From the NCBI RefSeq assembly GCF_954871325.1, contig NC_088778.1, positions 682,001-746,000 of the forward strand: a DNA stretch of 64,000 bases, given 5' to 3'. Shown here piece by piece: positions 1 through 11,990 of this stretch. The notes beneath the pieces were generated by a model. It saw only the letters and a list, made by a program, of their open reading frames with translations. It ran no database searches and was not told where the DNA came from. The position numbers were made by a program, and so were the translations under genes. The stretch is from Gordionus sp. m RMFG-2023 (Eukaryota; Nematomorpha; Gordioida; Chordodea; Parachordodidae). Position 1 is the first letter of the stretch. The number at the start of each line of letters is the position of its first letter.

Positions 1-150
1 AACCGGTTTACAGACATTTATAGAGGTTCAGTTCAAGTTCGAGTAAAAATTGTTAAACTGTCCCGGTTATGCAAATAATAACGGTTAATACCGGTTAACG
101 GTTCGGTTTGAATATCTGATTTTTTTACGCGCCAGTTAAAAATTTAGCAA
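1..150. repeat. AACCGGTT-rich repeat remnant in FoxG-like intron
   Basis: Several imperfect copies of AACCGGTTA/TAACGGTT and GGTTCGGTTT occur within 150 bases of the left edge. This resembles the subterminal repeats of the hAT elements elsewhere in the window, but the other end is outside the window, so no element can be delimited. Confidence 0.35.
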
Positions 151-219
151 AATAAATTGTTTAATTATAACTTTTAATTTTTAATTTATTTTTTTTTTAA
201 AAATATAAATTCCTTCCAG

Positions 220-660
220 ATGCCAAGAGATTTAAACGATCCTGGAAAAGGGAATTACTGGATGTTGGACCCATTTTTAAGTGAGGAGATTTGCATAGGA
301 GAAAGCTCGGGTAAACTTAAAAGAATTCATCCTCAATCGGCTAAACTTCTCGAACGATCCGAATTTTTGCTAAAATCGCCCAAATCCAGCGCGATTTCTA
401 ACGAATCGTATTTTCGCCCGAATGACGATAAAGTTTTTAAGCCTTTCAGTGACGACAAAATTTGCGAAGGTCTAATTGTTCCATCTTGTAAAAATGGCTT
501 CGAAACTTTTCAAAATCGCGCCTGCGCATACGGATCATTTCAAAACCACAGGCTTAATTGTTACGCGCATCATCCTTCCTATTATTACTATTATTATCAG
601 CTGTTATATTACCAGCAGCAGCGCAATAATTTTCACTCCGAACGTAAAAGGTCACCCTAA
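220..660 (+). CDS. FoxG-like: FoxG/sloppy-paired-like forkhead factor, 3'-terminal exon
   Basis: The reading frame opens directly after a splice acceptor (TTCCTTCCAG, ending at 219), so the ATG at 220 is an internal methionine rather than the start. The first residues contain [18 protein letters not shown], the end of helix 3 and wing 1 of a forkhead DNA-binding domain. They are followed by [10 protein letters not shown], the wing-2 signature typical of FoxG (BF-1) and insect sloppy-paired. About 146 residues are visible; the recognition helix and N-terminus lie in exon(s) left of the window. The tail is low-complexity, with a run of tyrosines and QQQ near the C-terminus, as is common in Fox activation or repression regions. 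The family consists of nuclear transcription factors that pattern anterior neural tissue. Bases 1-219 are intron with AACCGGTT-type repeats. The forkhead call is firm; the FoxG assignment rests on wing 2 only. Confidence 0.85.
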   Translation: MPRDLNDPGKGNYWMLDPFLSEEICIGESSGKLKRIHPQSAKLLERSEFLLKSPKSSAISNESYFRPNDDKVFKPFSDDKICEGLIVPSCKNGFETFQNRACAYGSFQNHRLNCYAHHPSYYYYYYQLLYYQQQRNNFHSERKRSP

Positions 661-952
661 GCGGATATCTTCAATCTAGTTAATTATTAATATTTTTTAT
701 TTTTTTAAATGTCGCATAACAAATTATACGAAAACAAAAATTTAATTTTCCCCAAAAAATATATTTATTTAATATAATATCGTGAACAAAAAAAGTTATA
801 TGTGTAAATATATATATAATATATAGGACTAATAAATGTTTGTAAAAGTTTATTTAAATCATAACTTTAAAACCAAAAAATAATAAACGTTTTGTGAGTC
901 CTTAGAAATTTATTCATAGTTTAGTATACAAAGAATTACAGTGCATCCAACT

Positions 953-1150
953 TACTTAATGTTGTTATAAACGGCTCGTTTAGAATCGATTTTTTAAAAA
1001 CGGCTAACTCAATATTTCACCCAGAAAAATATTAGGCAAGCCTGAATTGTTCTTAGAAGGAACAAAGGTCTAGACATATATTATAGAAATCTCCAGGCTT
1101 AGGCACTATTTTTCTGGCTAAAATATAGAGTTAGCCGTTTAACAACTCTA
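953..1150. mobile_element. hAT-like MITE, family A, copy 1
   Basis: A 198-bp non-coding element with inverted ends (GTTGTTATAAACGGC on the left, GCCGTTTAACAAC on the right) and internal inverted segments (AACGGCTAACTC / GAGTTAGCCGTT). It is flanked by a perfect 8-bp duplication ATCCAACT (945-952 and 1151-1158), the hAT target-site length. Related copies lie at 19799-19957 and 55468-55631. Confidence 0.7.
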
Positions 1151-1918
1151 ATCCAACTTTCTATAAAAATATAAGAAGAGGGATATAGAGTGTGTCCTGG
1201 TTAGACTTGTTACTAAACAGCCGACTATATAGCTTCGTTTAATCAGTTCTAACAAGCAAGAGAGATAAAAAATAAACAATGTCACTAAGCACTTAAGAAC
1301 AAATCAAAATTAGAATGTTCTAGTTCGAGAACTGCTAAGCTTAGACTAAAGGGAAATAAGTTTCAAAAATAAGTCACACCAAGATACGGTTCATAAAGCA
1401 TCATTATTTTAAGTTTGTATATAATATACGTTTAAGCGATCTTCTCTTCCTTTACTCTCGCGTACAAATGAGTTGGCGTTGCTAACCTTTTCATCTTGAG
1501 CAAATTCACTTTAATAAATATATTCAGGAAAGCTTCACTCACTCCTTCCTCTTAACTACGATAAATAAATAGCGAAATAATTCCATTCGAAATTCGTGAT
1601 TGCGAATATTATATTATTTGATTCAATTTTCTCGAAAAATTAGATAAAAGACAATTTTTTTTTATTTGGATTATGGCCATTATAAATTTATAGCTAAGAT
1701 TGGCTAATTGAGAACGTTTATTAAAAAAAAATTTTAAATGAAATCTGTTCATCCAATCAAAAATGTATTTCGGTATGAGTAAGCGAAACTCTTTTATACT
1801 AAATAATATGTAGGGGTCTTGTCGAATAGATTCGAATAGGCATAACTTCCGCAATAAAGATTTTGAAATAAATGTTCCCATTTTAAATGTACTTTAAAAT
1901 GTATATGAGATAATGCAT

Positions 1919-1957
1919 GGAAGGAAGGAAGGAAGGAAGGAAGGAAGGAAGGAAGGA
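1919..1957. repeat. (GGAA)n microsatellite
   Basis: About ten tandem GGAA units with no interruption. It is not associated with a gene. Confidence 0.95.
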
Positions 1958-2246
1958 TTTTTGGAAAATAAACTATTTTCACTTTCGCCTATATAAATCT
2001 GTAAATCTAGAATTAAAGGTAAAATTTAGTGGGAGTTAGTTAAATTTTAATTTATTTAAAAGTTAAAATTTAAGACTAAAATAATTTTAAAAATTAAGGT
2101 TAAACTAGAGTTTTAAAGGTGTCGATGATTATTAGCTCCATCTTAATGCTGATCATTAACTGTCTAGAATGCTTATAACTGTCAGACAATTTCATTTGTA
2201 TAAGGTCAATATTACTCATTAGTGTGATAAATTTGTTGGATCATTC

Positions 2247-2805
2247 TAGAGGTCTGCATTTGGGGGATTTTTACCCCGCCCATAGCGGGAGTGGTCGGGT
2301 TTCTCGAAATATTTTTAACATTGGGCGAGTGTGGGGAGGGGATTACATTTAATTGCAGAGTTGTTAGAATCCTGTATCTAGATACAAGTATCTAGATCCT
2401 GTATCTAGATATAAAAATGTGGTATCTGTATCTAGATAAAATTTTGATTAAAATATCGGTTGTCTAGATATTATTTTAGACGATGTATCTGTATCTAGAT
2501 CCATTAAAAAAGTATCTTTTAACAACTCAGTTAGATTGTAAAGTAATGGGCCGGCATGTGGTAAATTTATTTAATATTTTTCAGAGCCTAATGAGTTAGG
2601 ACAAACTTCATGCTTATTAAAAATAATAGTAATTTATTTCATAATGTTGCACATTGTATATCGTTTAATTGAAAAATATATTTAAAAATAAATAAAGTAT
2701 TCAAACCCAAGACATTATAATACTTTTTAAGCCTTAGGCGGCCGGGTAGGTTAAACAAAATTCATAGATAAATGGGTGGTAGGATAGGGAAGGTGCAGAC
2801 CTTTA
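2247..2805. mobile_element. Non-autonomous hAT element (TAGAGGTCTGCA ends)
   Basis: The ends are TAGAGGTCTGCA (2247) and TGCAGACCTTTA (to 2805), an inverted repeat with one mismatch. A perfect 8-bp target duplication GATCATTC flanks it (2239-2246 and 2806-2813). At 559 bp it has no transposase. The ends follow the same TAGAG..CTGCA pattern as the larger hAT at 14323-16250, so they may share a mobilising transposase. A second MITE is inserted inside it at 2356-2530. Confidence 0.85.
2356..2530. mobile_element. hAT-like MITE, family B (TCTAGATAC repeats), copy 1
   Basis: A short element starting CAGAGTTGTTA and ending TAACAACTCAG, packed with GTATCTAGATAC palindromes. Flanks TTTAATTG (2348-2355) and TTAGATTG (2531-2538) match at 6 of 8 positions, a decayed target duplication. 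It is nested in the hAT at 2247-2805. The second copy is at 53667-53827. Confidence 0.7.
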
Positions 2806-2813
2806 GATCATTC

Positions 2814-4698
2814 ATTCCCCAAATTATTATATCACAGGCACTAAGAATAAAATAAACAGGATTAATTTAAAGTAACGCGTTTTTTTTTTCTTCTTCCAAT
2901 TCCAAAAATATGAGATTTATATATTTACAAAACAAAACAAAAAAACTTTGATTTTCATGTATGATTTATCGGACTCGGATATTTCGCCAGAATATAAACA
3001 CTGAACAAAATTTCTATCCATTTTTTTTTCTTTCGTAATATTATTTTTCGATAGTTATAACCTCACTTTTTCTTTCTATTTCTTTCTCATCGAATTTTAG
3101 GTAATGTAAATTCGTTAGCGTAATTTTACCAAAGATCAGATCAGTGGAGTCACTGTAGGAAGATAATCTTATAGGCGTGAACCTCTTCAAAACTTTAGCG
3201 ATTCAGCCACCTTAAAAAAATGGCCCTAATGCAAATCTTGAAAGCAAATTTTTTATTAGATTTCTAATTGAATGACCCTTGATCCGCGGTTAACTAAAAA
3301 TTTAAACCCCCCTCCCATTGGATTTATATAGATAATAAAATTGTCCGATTTGGACAGTGAGAATAAGTTATTTAACTTTGCTGTGACAGGAATAAAATAT
3401 TTAAAAAAATATATTTATATATATTAAATACATCTATGTAAGGTTCAGTAGGGGAGGGAGACCTAGGGTTAGTAGTCCCAATTTTTCTCAAAATTATTAT
3501 AGCTCCGAAAATATACCAATCGATATCTTAAACAACTACCTATAAATATATATTTCAATATTTTTTAAATAGTTAATAATTTTTTCTCTAAAAAAGGTTT
3601 TAGTAAAAGTCATTTTTTGAACATATAGTAGCCACAAACCCGTGGTTAGTCGGATCATCGATGGGGCTAGTCGAATCAAGTGGTTTATTAGGCTTCTTAT
3701 GAGACAAAGCCCCTTGTGCCGAGTAGCCCTGGTCTCACCTACTTATCAAATTATGACAAGAGTCTATGAAATCATCTAAGTTTAGTAGTTAGTTTAATAA
3801 ACGTACGGGCTTTATACCTCACATCATACATGATCCTTAAATCTTTTATAGAGATAATACATTCCATTGATAAATTTAAAAAAAAATAATCTTTTTTTTT
3901 TGTACATATAGGAATTAATCAACATAATTTATTTTAATAAAGTACCCCAAGTAAAGTCTTGAATTTTTTGAAAATAATGAATGAAGCAAAGTTGTTCTAA
4001 AGATAACGATTAATGGGGGAACTTATTTTAATATAAGTTGGCAATTATCACTTCAGCAAGGTTTAATTATTAATGCTACTAAATATTATCTATATCCTAC
4101 GCTATTATCATAATTGGACTACCTTTGAAATTCATTCATGAAATAAAACCCTACGGAAGAAATTAATTACTGGATAAAGTGCTTAGGAAATAATGTAATT
4201 AATATAATCTGAAAAATAAAATTTTGCATATAATGTTCAATACGATAGATTAGCAAATTTTTTTTTTATTAAATAAAAAATTGAGATTAAATATCATATG
4301 GGAAAAAAATTTATTAACTAGCTTATTATTATCACAATATTTTTAAATTTTTAAATTTAACAAATATATATCCATAAGAGGGCGTCAAAGGCATAAATAT
4401 ATAAATTTCATTTTTTAAAAGCAGAATTAATTTTTGGGTGTAAATACATGTAGAAAACCTAAAAATATAAAAAAAAAATGATAGGATTTCTTTGACATTT
4501 AATTTATGTGTAGGTTTAATGAAAAATATAATAGTATTGCTGTCCTTATTGTCCAAAATATATTCATTTTTGTACAATGCTTATATTTATGTGTATAACA
4601 TTATCCTAAGAAAGATTTTAAAAATATTTTGATTTGACCGAGTGCTTAGCTCAAAACCGAACACTTACTAAATATTCTATTGACTAAATTCACTGATA
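2814..4698. other. Intergenic DNA, no gene seen
   Basis: AT-rich sequence with many A/T homopolymers and no codon-like open stretch, RNA gene or recognisable repeat ends. The GC-richer part at about 3450-3760 has no reading frame or symmetry that I can interpret. Confidence 0.5.
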
Positions 4699-4706
4699 GT
4701 ATAAAT

Positions 4707-6194
4707 CAGGGATGTGAACCCTTCGACAAAAAAAAAGGGTCCGGTAATAAATTTAAAAAGGACCCGGGTCCAGGGTTCGGGTCCTTTCAGAGGAAACATA
4801 AAAATAATGACTTAAAATAAGACATTTTTTCATTCATTTTTTATTATACTTCAATATATACACATTTATAATTCGAAATGCGATAATTTATATTTTAAAT
4901 ATTTTATTCAATCGCACAATCATGATATCTTATAAAATATCATCCTTCAGATTTCCATGTAAATTAGTCAACGATGAAAATCCACGTTCTACGCTTACCT
5001 AAAATAGATAGTCATTTTTATAATACATAAATTATTGTACTTGAGTCGCCGGTACAGCCATGACGATTCTAGAAAAGGTATATACTTCTGGATATATTGA
5101 AGAATTTTCCTCCCAGAATTTTAAAATGTTTGCATCTCTATTTATTCTCATAACTTCTGAGAACTTTTCTATTAAAGATACAATAGATATTTTTTGCTCC
5201 TTTCTATCAGATGATAATTTAAATTTTTTTCTCTATCTAATAGTAAAATTTCCAGATCATCAATATCGTTATCATTATCATTGTTATCGCTACAACCAGT
5301 AGATATTGTTGTAACCACCAATGTATTGTAAATAATAGAGTTTTGGGTATGCCATAAATCTTCAAGATGGTCGATAGCCATTTGTTTTTGCTCACTACTT
5401 AATAAAACCTGATATCGGGGGCCTAAATATATAGAAGCATATACAACACTATTTTGTAAATATTGTTGCTCTCTTATTTTCGTATTTTCTAATACTTCAT
5501 TAAAGAACTTGTTAATCTCCCTAACTCTAATCGACATCTTAACCATATGCCATAAAAATCCGATAAACATAATTGTTCTGCTTGCACTTTTAATGTTGTT
5601 ATTTTTAAAGGAACCAGCACACTAGTAAGCTCTTTTAATTGATTCCAATCATCTTCTGACAAAATGATTTCACATGCTCCTATGATAAAATCATTACAGA
5701 AATCTTTCAAACTTAATAATCGCTCTAGCATCATACATATAGAGGACCAACGTGTTGTGCAATCTAAAGTTGCCATTTACCTTTTCATGGATTTTAATAT
5801 TCTTACAATTGTGGGAGTTCTTAAATATTTTACAACATCCCTTGCTTTATCAATTATAGTTTTAAAGTGACTATTTTTTAGGGAGATTCCCCGAAAAAAA
5901 TTAAAAATAAAAATTTTATATTATTTTTTTAAAAATTAATAAAAATTTTACATTATTTTTTAAAAATTAATAAAATTATAAAAATTTTATATTATTTTTT
6001 TAAAAATTAATAAAATTATAAAAATTTTATATTATTTTTTAAAAAATTATATTTTTATATTAAATTATAAAAAAAAAAAATTAAAAAATTTTTAGCACCC
6101 TGATCCCTTGGACCCTCCACTTTTTAAAAGGGTCTGGGTCTGGGTTCGGGTTCAGCCAAATTACGAGGGTCCAGGGTCTGGGTTCACATCCCTG
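4707..6194 (-). mobile_element. hAT transposon relic with transposase remains
   Basis: The ends are CAGGGATGTGAACCC (4707-4721) and its exact complement (6180-6194). Flanks GTATAAAT (4699-4706) and GTATGAAT (6195-6202) are an 8-bp duplication with one mismatch. On the minus strand, 5870-4925 carries hAT transposase remains: a TLDCTTRWSS-type core segment, a hydrophobic helical part (about 5570-5300), and near 5000-4925 the dimerisation motif ERGFSSLTNLHGNLKDDIL. The pieces lie in different frames with stops, so it is dead. GGGTCC-rich subterminal repeats sit just inside both ends. A 696-bp relative with the same ends lies at 18609-19304. Confidence 0.9.
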
Positions 6195-7133
6195 GTATGA
6201 ATTGAAAAAGTTCATTTTGTTTTATATATCTATAAAAACGTGTAAAACATTATCCCCTTAAAAGATTTTAAAAATATCATGATTTGACCGATTGCCAAAC
6301 TGAAAACCGAAAACTTACTAAACATTCGATTAACCAAAATTAATAGTAGTATGAATTGAAAATGTTTATTTTTGTTTTAGATCTTTATAATTACGTTTGA
6401 CTTGTTGTATTAATTATTTTTGCAGAAGTCATCTCCATTGTGCAACGTTTACTATTCTGCCAAATCAAAAAAATGCGCACAGTATCTTTCATGTATACCT
6501 CATATCAAATAAGTGTATCTACTTGTTAGGAACCAACATAGGTCCGTAATTTCCAAAAATTTTTACTGGAGGAGCTCTTAATTATTAAAAATCTTTGATA
6601 GTATTACAAGTTTTATATAAAATTTGATTTTTTATAATTTTTTATTAAAATGTTTTTTTTTTAAATTTTGAATTATATTAATTCTATTAAAATTCAGAAT
6701 TATAGTAAATCTATAAAAAAATTTAATTATAGTAATCTTATTAATGATTTTAATTAGAGTAAAAAATTTTAAAAATGTTAAATTATAGTAATTCTTTTAT
6801 AGAAAAAATTAGTGAGTTTACTTATTTTTATTTTAAATGATTGCTTTAATGGTTTGGAACAACCCCAAAAAGAATAATTTCGCTATCAAAAAAAAGTTAA
6901 AAGTGGAACTAACAAAAATAATGAGTGTGAAGAAAAATTAATTTTTAGAATAAATTTTTTGATTACCCTTGTTTACGATGGAATCATTATTATATTTTAT
7001 TGTTTGACATGAATTTGAGTTTTCTGATGGAATGTCTTTAAATTATATTTTAAAATATAGCTGAAAGTTATCCAGAAATAATTTTTATTTGAAAAATAGT
7101 AACTATGATTGTATGTAATGCATATATTTGGTC

Positions 7134-8652
7134 CAGGCGCGTAACCAATGGGGGGGGGGGAAGGGGGAAATTCCCCCCCCATCGCAAATTTGACTATTTT
7201 CATAAATATCATTTTAAGCTAATAAAAATTTTACCCCTACCCCCCAGACCCCCCTCCCCATCCCACCAATCAAAATTTTACAAATATTTGAATATCAATT
7301 TTCCAACATATTATTCAAAAATATTAATAAAATGGAAAAATATTTAGTCAAAGAGATTGAAATCAAACGATAATTTATAAATAAGGTTGAGCATGAAAAA
7401 AAAGTAATGTGTCGTTAGCAGCGATATCATTATTGAATTCAATTGATCAATCAGAGTTTATCATTGCTGCTAGTTGCATCAATAAATTATTTTCTTATAG
7501 CTCACTACTTTGTAGAAATTTACAAAAACCAAATTTAGATTTGGTTCAGGTTATTGATTTGGCGGAAAATATACATGAACAGGTAGATACAATAAGAATG
7601 AATGTAGACGTTGAATCGAAGACTAAATTTTATGATATAATACTAATTAAACCTCGTCTAGCACCTAGGCCATTATTGAGATGAAAATAAATATTGGCTC
7701 AATGAAGAATATTATAAAATATCCATTTTCATCCCATTCTTAGATACTTTTTTATCGCAAATAAAAGTACGGGTTTTAGATAAAAAACATGTCTTTAGCA
7801 ATCTTCAAGTTTTATTACCCAAAGATCCTTCTTCATTTTCTAATGCCACTATTGGTAAAATTAAATATTTAGAAAAATTTTATTCTTATGAGATTGATAC
7901 TGAAATAAATTTAATCAGTGAATTCGAATTGTGGTATAAATATTTATACATTTAGCTATTTTACCTGAGCATGCTATTGATGCGCTCAATCGGTATAAAG
8001 AAACCTTGGCTCAATTTCCTAATATTTCGAAGTTGTTTTATATTCTTGCATGTTTGCCTATTACAACATGTACGAATGAAAGGACTTTTTCCAACTTGAG
8101 AGGGTTGAAAACATATTTACGAAGTACTGAATCTCGGCTAAATGGGTTAGCTCTGTTAAATATACACAGATATTTGGTTCCAACGACAAACGAAATAATT
8201 AAAAATCTTGTATTTGATAAGAAGTTAAAAAAAACTTTTTAATTTAATTATTTTCTAGTCAATATTTTAAACTACTATTAGTATTTTCAATAAAAAAATT
8301 ATATTCTACTTATATTGTATGAGAATTTAAGCTGAGGCTAGTTTTTAAAGCAAATTTTATAAAAAAAATGACATTACACTTTATTTCAACTTAACATTTA
8401 AATTAAATATAATATACCTATCTTGAAATAATAAAAAAGAGGCTTGTAATATCCTATCCATAAGCACGAATTATTAAATAATAGTTAAAAATAGAAATAT
8501 AATTAAATTATGAATAATTTAATAGAATAGCTAAATAAGACTCCGGCCGAAGGCCCGGGGAAAGCTGGCCGAAGGCCAGATAAAAGGGGTTTGGGGGCGA
8601 AGCCCCCAAAAATTTTTTCCCCCCCTATAAGAAAATCTTGGATACGCCACTG
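7134..8652 (+). mobile_element. hAT (ZMYM1/Tip100-like) transposon relic
   Basis: The left end CAGGCGCGTAACC and right end GGATACGCCACTG are imperfectly complementary. The perfect 8-bp duplication ATTTGGTC is at 7126-7133 and 8653-8660. Transposase remains on the plus strand run from about 7409 to 8242. A middle section (SQIKVRVLDKKHVF) is followed by the C-terminal dimerisation domain ACLPITTCTNERTFSNLRGL, in two or three frames with at least two breaks. Just inside the left end are G and C runs, and near the right end are hairpins (CTGGCCGAAGGCCAG, GGGGGCGAAGCCCCC). This end structure is known from Tip100/ZMYM-type hATs. Confidence 0.9.
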
Positions 8653-9641
8653 ATTTGGTCGATTTCTAGAAATATATATTATATAAGTCTGAAATAAAAT
8701 TTAAGTTTTTAACAGAAAATACCCTATATCATCTAAAAACTCAATTTATGACCCCCCAATAAATTCATTTTACCCCCTCCCCCGCTTGACGCCTACTTCT
8801 CACTCTCCTTTAAAAAATTGGAAGATACTGTTACCCCCTACTCCCCGCTTATAATACGCTGACTGTAGTTACATTTTATGGTTTGCACGTCAATCAAACG
8901 ACATGAATTTAATGTAATAATCGTAAGACAATTAGTAGCCCTGCAAACCACAAAATGGCGCCATATTACTCTTATGTATGCACACTTTTTATTATTCGCC
9001 AATCTATTAGGATTGACATACGATAAATAAAAATATTGAGAAATTCAAATGAAAACATGAAATTATATGTTTCACAACCTAGAATAAAGCACTAAAGAAT
9101 CCTGCAAAAGAAAAAAATAATTTTTTAAAAAAATCTGGCCAAAATATTAAGTCTAAATATATTGAAATAATAGATAATATAGGTTAAATATTAATAGATT
9201 ATATAGATTTTTAAATATTAAGAAAATAAGCGAATATAAAATCAAATCTTAAACCATTTTTTTAAATAATAGGCAAAATAATTGTAGACTTTTTATTTTG
9301 TAGTATAGGAGGCGGATATACAATTCTGAGTGAGCTCTGAGATGCCTAATTTCTCTAGCCTAAATAGAGTCGTGTTTATTATTTTATGTATTATTCTCAG
9401 GTTTGCAATACATAACGAAATGTAAAATAAATAAACCTAATTTTAGATAATGAGTTAATATAATAAACTATTGTATATTTTATTATTAATTATTAAGTGC
9501 TAACCATTTTCTTATGGTGTGAATATTCCTGTATTTATAGTGGAGATTTGTTCAAATATATTCCATCGTTTCCTTCATCAATATGGCAGATCAAGTAATA
9601 CTTTATGCTTGTTATTTTATTATATTGTGTTTATAAGTGAT

Positions 9642-11018
9642 ATGAATAAAAATACATTGCCAACACCTAACCAACGTTATATTCGCGATGTTTATTATTC
9701 GTTTTCCACTAAAAAAGATAAAATTAAAAAATTACAAAGAAATCTTAACTTTAAACCAAATTTTGTTATACCTTATTATAATAACAGTCCCTATTATTTT
9801 GAAGAACATTTTGATATAATATGTAAAATTTCTGATACATTGACTAGTATAGTATATAAAGTTCTTGATAAGTTTACTCTTGATATATATGCCCTTAAAA
9901 TATCTCATAATTTACATATTCATAATGAAATGATATTCAAAGAAATTCCAATAGACGAGCACATAGTTAAGCATATTTTATCCTGGTCCGAAAATGGTTT
10001 TTATTTTTTATTGATGGAATTGTGTGATAATAACCTTTCAACTCTTGAAACACTTTTGAAAAAACATTCAAAATTCTCAGAACTTGAACTTAAAAATTAC
10101 ACTGTTGATATTTTAAGAGGTCTTAATCAATTGCATAAACGATATATTGTACATTTAGATCTTAAACCAGAGAATATATTTTTTAAAAGTGGTGCATGTA
10201 AAATTGGTGATTTTGGGTTAGCTTCAAAACTCTTAAATAAAAATAATGACACTGAGAATGATTACGAATACTTGCAAGAAGGGGATAATAAATACATGGC
10301 CCCTGAGTTATTGAATGGTAAGTTTTCAACATCTGCAGATATATTTAGTCTAGGAATAACACTTTTAGAATTAGCAACAAATTTATCTTTACCCAATTTT
10401 GGAGAATGTTGGTTATATCTTAGAAAAGGAATATTACCTTCTGAAATAATAAAAGAATCTGGAGTCTCAGATGAATTTTTTGAAATTATCAGTTGGATGC
10501 TTAATCCAGACCCCCAGCTAAGACCATCTGCTGAAGAGTTACTCTATAAATCTAATACCTGGATCAAATCACACAATCAAAAAAGATGGAATATTTTTAA
10601 TTTTTACTTATACAATTCTCAATTAGTAATATCCAACATGATACAGAAAAGCATATTGCTACTAAATAAATATATTTTTCCAAAGTTTAAAAAAATTGAT
10701 ATGTATAAAAAGAATGATATTATCCAACCATTATACAATAATTTAGATGCCAAATTTGAACCAATTGCTGAATATCCTGGTAAAACCATAGACTTTAAGT
10801 CTACAGACAACACTAATAATAAAAAACCACAATTCAAGTCAACTCATTGTAATAATTTGCCATATAATCATCTGTCAACCACGAAGAACAAAATTTTTAG
10901 ATCCAGCAAAAAGTTCTTAAATTTCAATGATGAAGAAGAACCTATTCATTCAAAAGCGAAAGAATCCATTTTTAAAAATTTGCTGCAGGAATTTGAATCA
11001 GAAATATCTCAAGCTTAA
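9642..11018 (+). CDS. Wee1/Myt1-family protein kinase
   Basis: A 458-residue kinase without introns in the visible frame. Wee1 and Myt1 phosphorylate the inhibitory Thr/Tyr in the ATP loop of Cdk1 and hold cells before mitosis. Seen here, numbering from the Met at 9642: ATP lysine in YALK (K86), C-helix Glu (E96), catalytic loop HLDLKPEN (171-178), DFG (190-192), and the family hallmark EGDNKYMAPELL (from 213), followed by ADIFSLG and W..LR.G.LP. The glycine loop is abnormal: the stretch where GxGxxG belongs reads KISDTLTSIVYKV with no glycine. The frame stays open to a Met at 9519, but those 41 residues are hydrophobic and a splice-acceptor-like AG precedes 9642, so I prefer 9642. No clear membrane segment follows the kinase domain, unlike vertebrate Myt1; the C-terminal 150 residues are polar. 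Confidence 0.85.
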   Translation: MNKNTLPTPNQRYIRDVYYSFSTKKDKIKKLQRNLNFKPNFVIPYYNNSPYYFEEHFDIICKISDTLTSIVYKVLDKFTLDIYALKISHNLHIHNEMIFKEIPIDEHIVKHILSWSENGFYFLLMELCDNNLSTLETLLKKHSKFSELELKNYTVDILRGLNQLHKRYIVHLDLKPENIFFKSGACKIGDFGLASKLLNKNNDTENDYEYLQEGDNKYMAPELLNGKFSTSADIFSLGITLLELATNLSLPNFGECWLYLRKGILPSEIIKESGVSDEFFEIISWMLNPDPQLRPSAEELLYKSNTWIKSHNQKRWNIFNFYLYNSQLVISNMIQKSILLLNKYIFPKFKKIDMYKKNDIIQPLYNNLDAKFEPIAEYPGKTIDFKSTDNTNNKKPQFKSTHCNNLPYNHLSTTKNKIFRSSKKFLNFNDEEEPIHSKAKESIFKNLLQEFESEISQA

Positions 11019-11242
11019 ATAAATATTTTTTTTAAAAAATGATTCATGTTTTGCGCATATTTATATTATGTAATTTTAAATATATGTACTTTTTTTAAGA
11101 TAATATTATTATTTTGTGATAGACAGTTTTTAATGAATGAAATAATAAATAATTTATAAACCAGTGATGATGCTATTAAATAATTTGAATTGAACATATA
11201 TTTTATTGATGACTTAATTATTTTAATTTATGGCCCTGTTAG

Positions 11243-11990
11243 ACTGAAAGAGCCTTTCAAAAGCAACAAGTGATATTTCAAAATAGAAAAGCTACCGTCA
11301 AGAAACAGAAGCAAGGTTTAAGATATTACAAGAATATTGGTCTAGGATTCAAGACCCCGAGAGAAGTATTTACCTAATATAAGAATTTATATTTTTGCTT
11401 CGCATATTTATTAAACTTTTATATTATCAATTTTAAAATGTTGTGCTAAAAAATTTTTTATTTAAAAATAACGTTTAGGCTATTGTAGGAACATACATCG
11501 ATAAAAAATGTCCCTTCACAGGTGATATACACATCAGAGGTAGAATTCTTACAGCTATAGTATTAAAGACTAAAATGCAGAGAACTATAGTAGTTAGACG
11601 TAATTATTTGCACTATATCCGCAAATACAATAGATTCGAAAAAAGGCATAAAAATATTTCTGTGCATCTTTCTCCTTGCTTCAGGTACAATATATTTTTG
11701 TATTCTAAATATTATTAATATTACTTTAAAATCAGTATACGTGAGCTTAAGCCCTGAGAGGAAACTAGCGAAATAGTTGTTTATTTGTATTGAGGGTTAT
11801 TATATTTTTTTTGTTATTATCAGAACCTAAATTAATCATTTTCTATTGTTTAAAAAAATATAGAGATGTACAGAGTGGAGATATTGTAACTATTGGAGAA
11901 TGCAGACCTCTCAGTAAAACTGTTAGGTTCAATGTTTTGAAAGTTACAAAGGCTTCTGGATCGAAAAAGAAAAAATTTCAGAAATTTTAA
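11243..11990 (+). CDS. RPS11: 40S ribosomal protein S11 (uS17), exons 2-4
   Basis: Exons are 11243-11365, 11479-11684 and 11864-11990. The introns (113 and 179 bp) have GT-AG ends and the phases join without error. The 151 visible residues match eukaryotic RPS11 throughout: [74 protein letters not shown] and the terminal KFQKF. uS17 binds 18S rRNA near the 5' domain of the small subunit. Only about 5-6 N-terminal residues are missing (human MADIQ). The first coding exon with the start codon was not found between the kinase stop at 11018 and the acceptor at 11242, so it is very short, divergent or further upstream. The gene begins only about 220 bp after the kinase gene on the same strand. Confidence 0.95.

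Noticed and set aside
9519-9641. N-terminal 41-residue hydrophobic extension of the kinase as a signal or membrane anchor
   Set aside because: It has AT-rich, non-protein-like composition and is followed by an acceptor-like AG; the Met at 9642 starts polar sequence typical of the family's N-terminus.
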